From NCBI GenBank assembly GCA_041484195.1, contig JBGPHC010000025.1, positions 5,263 to 69,262 on the forward strand: 64,000 bases of DNA, given 5' to 3'. Below are positions 23,880-32,031 of this stretch, piece after piece. Source of the stretch: PSRI01 sp041484195. Its GTDB lineage: Bacteria; Bacteroidota; Bacteroidia; Chitinophagales; Chitinophagaceae. Under the pieces are notes generated by a model. It did not search any database. It was not told the origin of the DNA and saw only the letters and a program-made list of their open reading frames with translations. Numbering within the stretch: position 1 is the stretch's first letter; each line of letters starts with the position of its first letter. The position numbers and the translations under genes are program-made.

Positions 23880-24575
23880 TTATTTCCCGGTTTTTTTCTT
23901 CGCCGCCGGTTTGTCTGATTTAGCCTTGGCAGATTTTTTTGCAGTCTTCCCTGCCTCTTTTTTGGGAGTTTCTTTTGTCGTTTTCTTTGCTGCGGGCTTC
24001 GATACTTTCTTTTCCTCTTTCTTTTCTGCTTTCTTCTTTTCTGCTTTCTTTTCTTTTTTTTCTGCTTTCTCTTCCTTTATTGGCTTTTTAGGTTCTGCTA
24101 TCTTTTTGGGATTTTTAGCGGGCTTACCTGTGACTATGGGCTCCGCAATGGCTTCCTTCCTGGCTGGTTCCTGCTCTTCCACTTCTTCAGGAGGCGGCAA
24201 TTCAATGGTCACCTGGTTGGCCTTGAGTTCTGCAAACCATTTTACCATTTTTTTCATATCACTGGCATATACCCTGTCGAAGTCGAGATCCGGGAATACC
24301 TTCTGGAAATATTTTTTGATAGCGTTATTGTCTTTTTCATCGGGCAATGGATCCTGGCTTTGCTCCATGGCATGAAATATTTCCACCAGGTTCACATTAT
24401 CACGGACGGTGTACACTTCGATACTTTCCAGGTGTGAAAAATTATGGACCCGGGAGGAAACAAATTTCGTTGACTTATCCTCCAGTGATCGCACGATGGC
24501 TCCGTCGGTTTTGGAGGTCAATAATTCAAATAGGCCGCTCAGTCCGGTCACAGATATGATCTTGCTGTATTCCAT
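23880..24575 (-). CDS. DUF5606 protein with long Lys/Ala-rich (histone H1-like) tail
   Basis: The N-terminal 130 residues match the DUF5606 pattern found across Bacteroidota (YSKIISVTGLSGLFELL, DGAIVRSLEDKSTKFVSSRVHNFSHLESIEVYT, KKYFQKVFPDLDFDRVYASDMKKMVKWF). The remaining 100 residues are almost only Lys, Ala, Glu, Pro and Thr (EKAEKKEKKAEKKKAEKK), ending in an Ala-Lys-Pro tail like histone H1 or nucleoid proteins. The domain's function is unknown; the tail suggests binding to nucleic acid or another polyanion. The ATG at 24575 is chosen over 24626 because it begins the conserved domain. Confidence 0.85.
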   Translation of the reverse strand: MEYSKIISVTGLSGLFELLTSKTDGAIVRSLEDKSTKFVSSRVHNFSHLESIEVYTVRDNVNLVEIFHAMEQSQDPLPDEKDNNAIKKYFQKVFPDLDFDRVYASDMKKMVKWFAELKANQVTIELPPPEEVEEQEPARKEAIAEPIVTGKPAKNPKKIAEPKKPIKEEKAEKKEKKAEKKKAEKKEEKKVSKPAAKKTTKETPKKEAGKTAKKSAKAKSDKPAAKKKTGK

Positions 24576-24760
24576 ATTGTATGATGGTTTATAGAATGTG
24601 CAAGATAAATGGAAAATCCAAATCATAAATGCATATTTCCGCCAATTCCCCAGGGGCCATTGGCCCTCGACAGGATGCTTAGCCCTGGCATCTATGCTTG
24701 CCTTGTCGATAAGATGGCGGGTAAGGCCAAGTTGTCTTAATTTTATCGCAAAATTTATAC

Positions 24761-25342
24761 ATGAGCACGGCCAATATCGTCGACACTGTTATCAGGCACC
24801 GACGGAGTGTGAAACCAGCACAGATGAATGGAATGAAGATCCCCGACCATTTGGTGCAGCATTTCCTTGAGATGGCAGATTGGGCGCCGACGCATGGCCT
24901 GACTGAACCCTGGTATTACAGGGTTTACAGCGGCGATAGGGTGAAATCATTTTGCCAGGATCATGCCGATATGTACCGGCAATCAATACCTGCTGAAAAA
25001 TTTGCCATGGCTACCTACGTAAAATTATTACATAACGGGGATAAAGTATCACATATCCTGGCGGCGGCGATGAAACGCGGGGATAATCCTAAAATACCGG
25101 AATTGGAAGAGATAGCGTCGGTTGCGGCTTCCATCCAAACCATTTTATTGACGGCCACAGCGCATGGAGTTGCCAGTTTCTGGAGTACGGGCGGCATGAC
25201 CCATCTCCAGCCTATGAAACAGTATCTTGATCTGGATGACCGCGATATTGTGATGGGTCTGATATACCTGGGTTATACTGACAATAGCTTCACCGATGGA
25301 AAGAGGATCAAACCCAATTCTGAAAAATGGATCTGGGAATAA
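24761..25342 (+). CDS. nitroreductase family protein
   Basis: The 193-residue FMN-dependent enzyme is similar in size to YdjA-type nitroreductases. Motifs: IRHRRSVKPAQMNG near the N-terminus (FMN phosphate-binding RRSxK), WAPTHGLTEPWYYRVYSG, ASVAASIQTILLTATAHGVASFWSTG (dimer helix and flavin-binding Gly) and VMGLIYLGY. Such enzymes reduce nitro compounds, quinones or other acceptors with NAD(P)H; the physiological substrate is not evident. It is monocistronic. Confidence 0.9.
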   Translation: MSTANIVDTVIRHRRSVKPAQMNGMKIPDHLVQHFLEMADWAPTHGLTEPWYYRVYSGDRVKSFCQDHADMYRQSIPAEKFAMATYVKLLHNGDKVSHILAAAMKRGDNPKIPELEEIASVAASIQTILLTATAHGVASFWSTGGMTHLQPMKQYLDLDDRDIVMGLIYLGYTDNSFTDGKRIKPNSEKWIWE

Positions 25343-25549
25343 AATTCTTAACGGTAAATCGGGCAATGGAATTTGAAAAAATTTGACTCGCGGCCGCGCC
25401 GGTTGAACGAGAAACGCGCCTTCTAATAATACTGTCACTTTAAAACAACTTTTTCGCATGGTTAATTATTGTTAAATCCCGCCCTTACTTTCGATCTTCC
25501 GCAGGTTTGCAAGCCATTCTTCGTCTAAAAGCTGCAGAATGATTGTTAT

Positions 25550-28375
25550 ATGATGAAATTAATTTTACTCTTCACTTTTACTGTTGTAACCGGCTTTCAA
25601 TCCTGGTCCCAAGGCATTGTGCTAAAAGGCAAATTGCTGGACCAGTCAGACGAATCTCCACTGGCCTCGGCTACCATAAGAGTATCGGCCATAGGTGATA
25701 CTTCTGTGAAACGAAGTACCATAACCAAGCGGGATGGAAGTTTTGAAATCCCGGATTTGAGGCCCATGAGTTATAGAGTCCAGATTAGTTTTGTTGGATA
25801 TGACCAATTGACTAAGACCATTGTCTTGAATGCAGGCAACGCAGATATGGGGACGATTCATTTGTCGAAGGATGCTACCGTTCTGAAAGATGTGATCATC
25901 CGGACTACCATTCCTCCAACCACGCAAAAAGGAGATACGATTCAATACAATGCCAGCCAATTTAAAGTCAACCCGGATGCCAATGTGGAGGACCTGGTTA
26001 AGAAAATGCCTGGTATAACCGTTGACAATAAGGGCGCCGTGACGGCACATGGAGAATCTGTGCAGAAAATTACGATTGACGGCCGGGAATTTTTTGGAGA
26101 TGATGCCACGGCGGCGCTGCGCAACCTGCCTGCGGAGATTGTTGATAAAATCCAGGTGTTCGACCGACTGAGCGACCAGGCTCAATTCACGGGATTTGAT
26201 GATGGCAATACTACGAAGGCCATCAACATTATAACGCGTTCGGATATGCGAAACGGACAATTCGGAAGGATTTACGCGGGTTATGGCACAGATGATCGCT
26301 ATTCCGCGGGTGGTAATGTGAGTTTTTTTAAGGGAGACAGACGTATTTCATTGGTTGGTTTAGCTAATAATATCAATCTGCAGAATTTTTCCACCCAGGA
26401 TCTGTTGGGCGTGACCAGCAGTCAAAACCGGGGCGGCGGCGGGGGATATCGCGGTGGTGGAGGCAATCGCGGAGGAGGTGGTGGAGGTGCTCAGGGAAAT
26501 TTTGGAAGCAGTAATAATTTCCTGGTGGGGAACCAGGATGGCATTAGCAAGACTAATTCATTTGGCATAAACTTTTCGGATACATGGGCCAAGAAACTTA
26601 CATTTACCGGAAGCTATTTCTACAATAATAGCAATACCGTAAATGATCAATTATTGAACCGGCAATATTTCCTGACGGGAGACAGCAGTCAATTCTATAA
26701 AGAGACCAGCCTTTCACAAAACAAGAATTATAATCATCGGGTCAATATGCGCATTGACTATAAGATCGATTCCTTCAATTCGATTCTTATTACGCCCAGC
26801 CTTAGTTTTCAGAATAATAATTCCGTCGACAATACAATCGGAGCCAATTCTTACAATCCATCGGATCTCATCAGTCAGTCGATCAATCAGAATACCGCTT
26901 CCACTTCAGGATATAATCTCAGCAATAATATTTTATACCGGCACTCATTCCATAAGAGGGGGAGAACCATCTCTTTTGGCCTGAATACCGGCCTCAACCG
27001 CAAAGACGGAACTAATTATCTGGAAGCTATCAATCAGTATTATAAGGTGGGTACGGGTTTGGACGATACTTTGAAGCAATTCACGGATCAATTTAACAAT
27101 GGATATCAGGTCTCTGCGAATGTCGTCTATACTGAGCCGGTGGGTAAACAGAGTCAGTTGCAACTCAACTATAATCCATCCTTTTCGGGAAGCAAGGCCG
27201 ACCAGGAAACTTTTCATTATGATTTTGGAGATGCAAAGTATTCCCTGTTTGACAGCAGCCTGTCAAACAAATTCGATAACCAGTACAACCGGCAGGTTGG
27301 GGGAGTGAGTTTCCGTCATGGTAACAGGGACAAAATGTTTTCTGCAGGGCTGTCGTACCAGTATGCTTCTCTTGCCAGTGAAGGCGTTTTTCCATTCCCC
27401 ACCAGTATCAATAAGAGCTTTAGCAATATACTGCCCAATGCCATGCTGAGGCTGAAATTGTCGGCCAAGAGTAATTTGCGATTGTTTTATCGCGCATCTA
27501 CCTCGCCTCCCTCCATTTCGCAATTGCAAAACGTGATCAACAATACAAATCCACTCCTGCTCAGCACGGGTAATCCCGATCTGCAGCAACAATATACCCA
27601 CCTCCTTTCAATGCGTTATAGTTATACCAATACCCTGAAGAGCACCAGTTTTTTCGCAAATGTATTCATGCAAACGGCGCATGACTATGTGGGGAATGCC
27701 ACCTATATAGCCCAGAGCGATTCTGTACTAACTCCTACGATTACGCTATACAAGGGATCTCAATTGTCAAAACCGGGTAACCTCAATGGTTACTGGAATC
27801 TGCGCAGTTTTTTCACTTTTGGCATGCCATTAAAATTCATCAAGTCAAACCTGAATTGGAATGCGGGATTTTCTTATGTCAAATCTCCTGGTATTATTAA
27901 CAACACCGGGAATTTTTCCAATAGCTATACTTATACCGGCGGTGCAGTTCTGGCGAGTAATATTAGCGAGTACATTGACTTTACATTGTCCTATTCTGGC
28001 AATTTCAATGTGGTGAAAAACAGCATCCAGCCCCAATTGAATAATAATTACTTCATGCAATCGGCAGGAATGGTGGTCAATCTTCTTACTAAGAAAGGAT
28101 GGCTTTTCCAGAATAGCCTCAGCAACCAGTATTATAAGGGACTTACAGACGGATTCAATCAGAATTATTGGCTCTGGAATATCAGCGCGGGTAAGAAATT
28201 CCTGAAAGATCAGAAAGGCGACCTGAGGCTGACGATATTTGACCTGCTGAAACAAAACAGGAGTATTACCCGCAATGCCACTGACACTTATGTGGAAGAT
28301 GTTCAAAATACGGTGTTGAGACAATATTTTATGCTGACCTTTACGTATAAACTCAAAAATTTTGTAAAAAAATGA
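25550..28375 (+). CDS. TonB-receptor-like outer-membrane beta-barrel protein with glycine-rich loop
   Basis: The 941-residue product has a signal peptide (about 1-21), a CarboxypepD_reg-like domain (about 23-100: GIVLKGKLLDQSDESPLASATI ... ISFVGYDQ), a plug-like domain (about 125-240: ANVEDLVKKMPGITVDNKG, KITIDGREFFGDD, IVDKIQVFDRLSDQAQ) and a long beta-barrel ending in an aromatic-rich strand (FMLTFTYKLKNF). Residues about 294-319 are nearly all Gly with Asn/Arg. I see no SusD partner or clear TonB box, so it belongs to the OMP_b-brl group rather than SusC. The downstream lipoprotein gene overlaps its stop by 4 nt, so the two are coupled. It heads a six-gene cluster with an ECF sigma factor. 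Confidence 0.9.
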   Translation: MMKLILLFTFTVVTGFQSWSQGIVLKGKLLDQSDESPLASATIRVSAIGDTSVKRSTITKRDGSFEIPDLRPMSYRVQISFVGYDQLTKTIVLNAGNADMGTIHLSKDATVLKDVIIRTTIPPTTQKGDTIQYNASQFKVNPDANVEDLVKKMPGITVDNKGAVTAHGESVQKITIDGREFFGDDATAALRNLPAEIVDKIQVFDRLSDQAQFTGFDDGNTTKAINIITRSDMRNGQFGRIYAGYGTDDRYSAGGNVSFFKGDRRISLVGLANNINLQNFSTQDLLGVTSSQNRGGGGGYRGGGGNRGGGGGGAQGNFGSSNNFLVGNQDGISKTNSFGINFSDTWAKKLTFTGSYFYNNSNTVNDQLLNRQYFLTGDSSQFYKETSLSQNKNYNHRVNMRIDYKIDSFNSILITPSLSFQNNNSVDNTIGANSYNPSDLISQSINQNTASTSGYNLSNNILYRHSFHKRGRTISFGLNTGLNRKDGTNYLEAINQYYKVGTGLDDTLKQFTDQFNNGYQVSANVVYTEPVGKQSQLQLNYNPSFSGSKADQETFHYDFGDAKYSLFDSSLSNKFDNQYNRQVGGVSFRHGNRDKMFSAGLSYQYASLASEGVFPFPTSINKSFSNILPNAMLRLKLSAKSNLRLFYRASTSPPSISQLQNVINNTNPLLLSTGNPDLQQQYTHLLSMRYSYTNTLKSTSFFANVFMQTAHDYVGNATYIAQSDSVLTPTITLYKGSQLSKPGNLNGYWNLRSFFTFGMPLKFIKSNLNWNAGFSYVKSPGIINNTGNFSNSYTYTGGAVLASNISEYIDFTLSYSGNFNVVKNSIQPQLNNNYFMQSAGMVVNLLTKKGWLFQNSLSNQYYKGLTDGFNQNYWLWNISAGKKFLKDQKGDLRLTIFDLLKQNRSITRNATDTYVEDVQNTVLRQYFMLTFTYKLKNFVKK

Positions 28376-29160
28376 ATGTGACTAATTTTTTGCGTGCTTC
28401 GGTGATGCTGTCTTTGATCATTAGTTTTTTAAGCTGTACCAGATTACCCATGGCCCAATCTTATTGGGAAGGCCGCCAGGCCGATAACCAGGATTTGCAG
28501 GTTTCGGGATATAACACCGAATCAGACATCCGATATACCGTTTCAAATGATAAGGCCCGCCTCTATTTCAATGTCTCCACTTTCAACCGTGAAACGGGAA
28601 ATGAAATGTTGAAAAACGGAGTCACACTATATGTTAGTAGCGGAAATAAGGAAGATAGAACGAAGTATCTAAAATTCCCCCTTCCAAACGGATTCGCACA
28701 GGTTGTAGGCGCGGGTGGAACAAAGTCGATCAACAATGCCAATAGTCTGCAAAAGCCGGCGGAAAAAAAATTATCTCCTCTTGCGATATGGGTGAGCGGG
28801 AATGATGTGAAATTTCTAAATCCGTCTGATTCTGAGATTGGTTTTGAAGCGCATTTTGGCAAGGACTCATCAGGCAAATTCAATTACCGGGTAGCCATTC
28901 CCATTGAAGCCATAGAACCAAGAAGATTCACGGCGATCAAGTCATTGACAATAGGAGTGGTGATAGATAAGGCTCACACGAAAGGGGTAGCCGGAGGCGG
29001 ATATGAAAACAGGCGGGTAAACGGGATGGGCAGGGGAATGCGCGGAGGACATGGGGGGATGGGGATGCGTGGCAATGATTCGAGGACGAGTCATGATAGC
29101 CAAAATCTCCAGGCCCAGTCAATAAAAATATGGTTCAGTACCAAACCGGCCAAACCTTAA
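28372..29160 (+). CDS. predicted lipoprotein with CBM9/DOMON-like domain and Gly/Met/Arg-rich tail
   Basis: The 262-residue product has a hydrophobic signal ending FLSC (Cys22, lipobox-like). Residues about 30-180 have the pattern of CBM9/DOMON-like beta-sandwiches (IRYTVSNDKARLYFNVSTFNRETGNEMLKNGVTLYV, then KYLKFPLPNG). A tail at about 205-235 is rich in Gly, Met and Arg (GMGRGMRGGHGGMGMRG). Its ATG overlaps the stop of the outer-membrane barrel gene, so it is probably a surface or periplasmic partner of that protein. The domain assignment is tentative. Confidence 0.75.
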   Translation: MNVTNFLRASVMLSLIISFLSCTRLPMAQSYWEGRQADNQDLQVSGYNTESDIRYTVSNDKARLYFNVSTFNRETGNEMLKNGVTLYVSSGNKEDRTKYLKFPLPNGFAQVVGAGGTKSINNANSLQKPAEKKLSPLAIWVSGNDVKFLNPSDSEIGFEAHFGKDSSGKFNYRVAIPIEAIEPRRFTAIKSLTIGVVIDKAHTKGVAGGGYENRRVNGMGRGMRGGHGGMGMRGNDSRTSHDSQNLQAQSIKIWFSTKPAKP

Positions 29161-29246
29161 TTGTTCCAGGTTGAAAAAAGTGGAATCAATTTGTTTACGA
29201 TTAGTTTTGTAATATATAGCCCGTCTGCTATACTAATCGAATTGAC

Positions 29247-29819
29247 TTGGACGAAAGGAATCTAATTGAAAAGCTAAAGCAGGGAGACGAAACTGCTTTT
29301 AAGGAAATAGTAGACAAGTGGCAGGACCTGGTCTACAATACTGCTATTGCGATAGTCCAGAATGAACAGGATGCCGAGGATCTGACTCAGGAAGTCTTTA
29401 TCCAGGTGTACGAATCCATTCAGCAATTTAAGGGGCAGTCAAAATTTTCCACCTGGCTGTATCGCATTACAGTAACAAAGTCGCTGGACCTGTTAAGAAA
29501 GCGAAAGACAAGGAAGCGGTTTGCGTTCATGAAGAGTTTGTTTGGCAGCGACAACGAGATCATTCAGGATCCACCCGATTTTTTTCACCCCGGAATTGCT
29601 TTGGATAATAAGGAAACCGGGAAGCTGCTATTCAGGGCTATAGCCAGGTTGCCGGATAACCAAAAAATAGCGTTTACCCTGCACAAAGTTGAAGGACTGA
29701 GTCACCAGGAAATCAGTGAGATCATGAATACCAGTGTAACGGCAGTTGAATCATTGGTACATAGGGCAAGGAATAATCTTAAGAAAATTTTGGAAGAATA
29801 TTATGGGGATAAGCCCTGA
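29247..29819 (+). CDS. ECF RNA polymerase sigma factor
   Basis: The 190-residue product begins at TTG (no ATG is available). Sigma-2 (about residues 20-90: DLVYNTAIAIVQNEQDAEDLTQEVFIQVYESIQQFKGQSKFSTWLYRITVTKSLDLLRKRK) and sigma-4 (about 130-185: ARLPDNQKIAFTLHKVEGLSHQEISEIMNTSVTAVESLVHRARNNLKKIL) are both intact. It lies 86 bases downstream of the lipoprotein gene and 42 upstream of a one-helix membrane protein that is likely its anti-sigma. It probably controls this envelope cluster. Confidence 0.93.
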   Translation: MDERNLIEKLKQGDETAFKEIVDKWQDLVYNTAIAIVQNEQDAEDLTQEVFIQVYESIQQFKGQSKFSTWLYRITVTKSLDLLRKRKTRKRFAFMKSLFGSDNEIIQDPPDFFHPGIALDNKETGKLLFRAIARLPDNQKIAFTLHKVEGLSHQEISEIMNTSVTAVESLVHRARNNLKKILEEYYGDKP

Positions 29820-29861
29820 TGTAACAGGAAATTTCAATTTTTCACGTCAAATATAATTGAT

Positions 29862-30194
29862 ATGAAAAAACTACCGGATTCCGAAAGTAAAATAATGGCC
29901 ACGCTGAATAGCCTAAATGGGATTCAGAGGGCCAAACCGGCTCCATTCTTTTTTACACGCCTGATGTCGGGGATGCAAAGAAAAAATGAGTCCGGGTGGG
30001 AAAGGCTTGCTGTATTTATCACCAGGCCTTTAGTGGCTATGACCGCCGTGGTATTGATCATTTTTGTGAATATGCTGGCCGCATTCCATGAGGTGAAAAA
30101 AAATACTACTACGGATGTGGTGGAGCAGTCTTACGCGGATTACTATTATTTGAATACCAGTAGCCTCTATGATTTTGAAAACCCTGAACAATGA
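29862..30194 (+). CDS. single-pass membrane protein, probable anti-sigma factor
   Basis: The 110-residue product has a soluble N-terminus of about 50 residues (KKLPDSESKIMATLNSLNGIQRAKPAPFFFTRLM), one membrane helix (about residues 55-75, PLVAMTAVVLIIFVNMLAAF) and an acidic Tyr-rich C-terminus outside. It follows the sigma factor directly and overlaps the next gene by 4 nt. The layout is that of small Bacteroidota anti-sigma factors, but no zinc-binding or other signature is present. Confidence 0.7.
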   Translation: MKKLPDSESKIMATLNSLNGIQRAKPAPFFFTRLMSGMQRKNESGWERLAVFITRPLVAMTAVVLIIFVNMLAAFHEVKKNTTTDVVEQSYADYYYLNTSSLYDFENPEQ

Positions 30195-30715
30195 TGAGTA
30201 GCAAGTCCAAGATCAGGATCCTGTTGTTGATCACTGCCATTTTTTTGCTGGCAAATATTGCTTTGCTGATATTTTGTGTTTGGAGGCATGAGCCCGTGCG
30301 TCGCAGTATGAGAGGAGAGCGTCCAGTTAATGGCCTCTCGGGATTCCTGCAGAAAGATATCGGGTTCAGCCCTGATCAGATGAAGCAATTCGATCAATTG
30401 CGTCAGGATCACCGGAATAGAATGAGGCCTTTATTCGACAGCTTGCGGGCATCCAAGAGTCGCTTTTACAAATTGATCAGTGACCAGGCCCCCAATGATT
30501 CGGTGATGAATTATTCTCTAGCGGCCATCGGCGAAAGGCAACAGGCCATTGACAGGGAGGTGTTCCAGCACTTCAAAACCATCAGAAATTTGTGCACCAC
30601 GGACCAGCAGGCCAGGTATGATTCATTGGTACAGAAATTTCTCGGTAGAATGATGGGACCTTCCAGGAGGGCCATACCATCATCACAAAGAGACAGTGCC
30701 AGATTGCAGGACTGA
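30191..30715 (+). CDS. CpxP/Spy-like periplasmic protein (heavy-metal-sensor type) with membrane anchor
   Basis: The 174-residue product has an N-terminal hydrophobic anchor (about 8-30, ILLLITAIFLLANIALLIFCVW). The helical domain is of the CpxP/Spy/ZraP type: DIGFSPDQMKQFDQLRQDHRNRMRPLFDSLRASKSRFYKLI (a 'LTxxQ'-like motif, here FSPDQ), then FQHFKTIRNLCTTDQQARYDSLVQKFL (the second repeat, CTTDQQ). These proteins are chaperones or signal dampers of envelope stress. Its start overlaps the stop of the anti-sigma-like gene. Confidence 0.85.
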   Translation: MMSSKSKIRILLLITAIFLLANIALLIFCVWRHEPVRRSMRGERPVNGLSGFLQKDIGFSPDQMKQFDQLRQDHRNRMRPLFDSLRASKSRFYKLISDQAPNDSVMNYSLAAIGERQQAIDREVFQHFKTIRNLCTTDQQARYDSLVQKFLGRMMGPSRRAIPSSQRDSARLQD

Positions 30716-30801
30716 GAAATAATGTGCTCAGTCGAAGGGTTTTCCGGGACCTGACGTCAAATACTCGCGATTTACTATTATTAAATGAAAAAAATTAACC
30801 G

Positions 30802-31191
30802 ATGAAATCCAGAATTTCGTTTTTTATTTTGGCCCTGTTCGCAGGAATGGGAGCAGTGAAGGCACAAGGTGGCGGCTTCCAGCAAAGGTCGGTAGAAGAA
30901 AGAGTGAAGATGGTAATGGACAAGCTGGGAGATTTGAAACTGGATAAGGACCAGACTGCAAAAACCGACAGCGCCTTTACAAATTATTACCGTTCTGTTG
31001 AAAAGTTGCGGCAGGGTATGCAGCCCGGAGACCGGCCCGACAGGACTGTATTTGAAAAGCTCAGAAATGACAGGGACGATCAGCTAAAGAAGATTTTCAA
31101 TGATGCGCAGTACAAGAAGTGGAAGGATGAAATAGAACCTGCCATGCGGCCACAACGTGCTGGCGGCGGCGGAGGTGGAAATAACCAGTGA
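30802..31191 (+). CDS. secreted Spy-like (DUF4890-type) protein with Gly-rich tail
   Basis: The 129-residue product has a signal peptide (MKSRISFFILALFAGMGAVKAQ), then a helical domain (SVEERVKMVMDKLGDLKLDKDQTAKTDSAFTNYYRSVEKLRQG, RNDRDDQLKKIFNDAQYKKWKDEI) of the Spy/DUF4890 type, and a C-terminus of six consecutive Gly then NNQ. It lies 86 bases downstream of the other Spy-like gene and is the last gene of the cluster before a strong terminator. Confidence 0.8.
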   Translation: MKSRISFFILALFAGMGAVKAQGGGFQQRSVEERVKMVMDKLGDLKLDKDQTAKTDSAFTNYYRSVEKLRQGMQPGDRPDRTVFEKLRNDRDDQLKKIFNDAQYKKWKDEIEPAMRPQRAGGGGGGNNQ

Positions 31192-31209
31192 TAGAGCATA
31201 GCGAAAGTG

Positions 31210-31232
31210 CCCCGCCCTCGGCGGGGTTTTTT
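31210..31232 (+). terminator. strong rho-independent terminator of the envelope cluster
   Basis: CCCCGCC (31210-31216), loop CTC, GGCGGGG (31220-31226), then six T. It overlaps the last codons of the convergent LytTR gene. Confidence 0.95.
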
Positions 31233-31986
31233 ATTGCTCCATCCATTCTTTGAATGAAGCGACGTTTTCCTGGCTGATGATGATCTCTTCCTGAATGACA
31301 GGCTCAATTTCCAATAACAATTTACTTTTTGGGTAAGCCCTGATCTTTTTGATAGCCGCCATATTTACCAGGTATTTCCTGTTTACCCGGTAAAACTCCC
31401 TGGGATCAAGCTGTTTCTCAATATCAGCAAGGGACTGATCCAATACGAATTTTACCATTTTCTTATCCACCATGCAAACCAATTTGTGTGCGGCATAGAA
31501 ATAAGCAATCTCATCGGTCTTTACGCTTACGAATTCGGTGCCCCTTTTGACCAGGAATCGCTTTTTGTACCCATTCGCGGGCAGTTGTTGTTGCCAGTTT
31601 GCGAGGCTTTGATAATTGGCTGTAAAATGTTGCTTCAGGCGGTGGTATTTTTTCAGGGCCAATTCCAGTTTGTCCTGGCTAATGGGCTTGAGCAGGTAAT
31701 CTATACTGTTATGCTCAAAGGCAGCCTGCCAATATTCGTCATAAGCCGTGGTGAAAATAACAGGACATTCTATTTGGATCTCTTCAAATATTTTGAATGA
31801 GGGCCCGTCGCTGAGCTCAATATCCATGAATATCAATTCAGGCAAGCCGTTTTGTCGTATCCAGGAAATGGCCTCCCTGGCGCTTCGAAGAACAGCCGTT
31901 ACTTCAATGGGCTCGGTGCATTTCTGTAAAGCCTTCAACAATTTTCCTGCTGCCGGCTTTTCGTCTTCAATAATGATTGCCCTCAT
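31231..31986 (-). CDS. LytTR-family response regulator
   Basis: The 251-residue product has a receiver domain (IIEDEKPAAGKL, Asp55 in LIFMDIEL, FTTAYDEYWQAAF, DYLLKPISQDKL) and a LytTR DNA-binding domain (about 145-250: FLVKRGTEFVSVKTDEIAYFYAA, FYRVNRKYLVNMAAIKKI). It is a paralogue of the regulator at 14274-15050. It lies 45 bases downstream of its kinase and converges head-on with the ECF envelope cluster, whose terminator overlaps its 3' end. Confidence 0.93.
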   Translation of the reverse strand: MRAIIIEDEKPAAGKLLKALQKCTEPIEVTAVLRSAREAISWIRQNGLPELIFMDIELSDGPSFKIFEEIQIECPVIFTTAYDEYWQAAFEHNSIDYLLKPISQDKLELALKKYHRLKQHFTANYQSLANWQQQLPANGYKKRFLVKRGTEFVSVKTDEIAYFYAAHKLVCMVDKKMVKFVLDQSLADIEKQLDPREFYRVNRKYLVNMAAIKKIRAYPKSKLLLEIEPVIQEEIIISQENVASFKEWMEQ

Positions 31987-32031
31987 TTTCCGAAATTTGT
32001 AGATTACTATGAAGGGTGATGCCGCCCGCTC

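Noticed and set aside
24000..24160. Lys/Ala repeat tract as a possible CRISPR or tandem DNA repeat
   Set aside because: The repetition is at codon level inside the DUF5606 protein tail and has no regular spacer structure.
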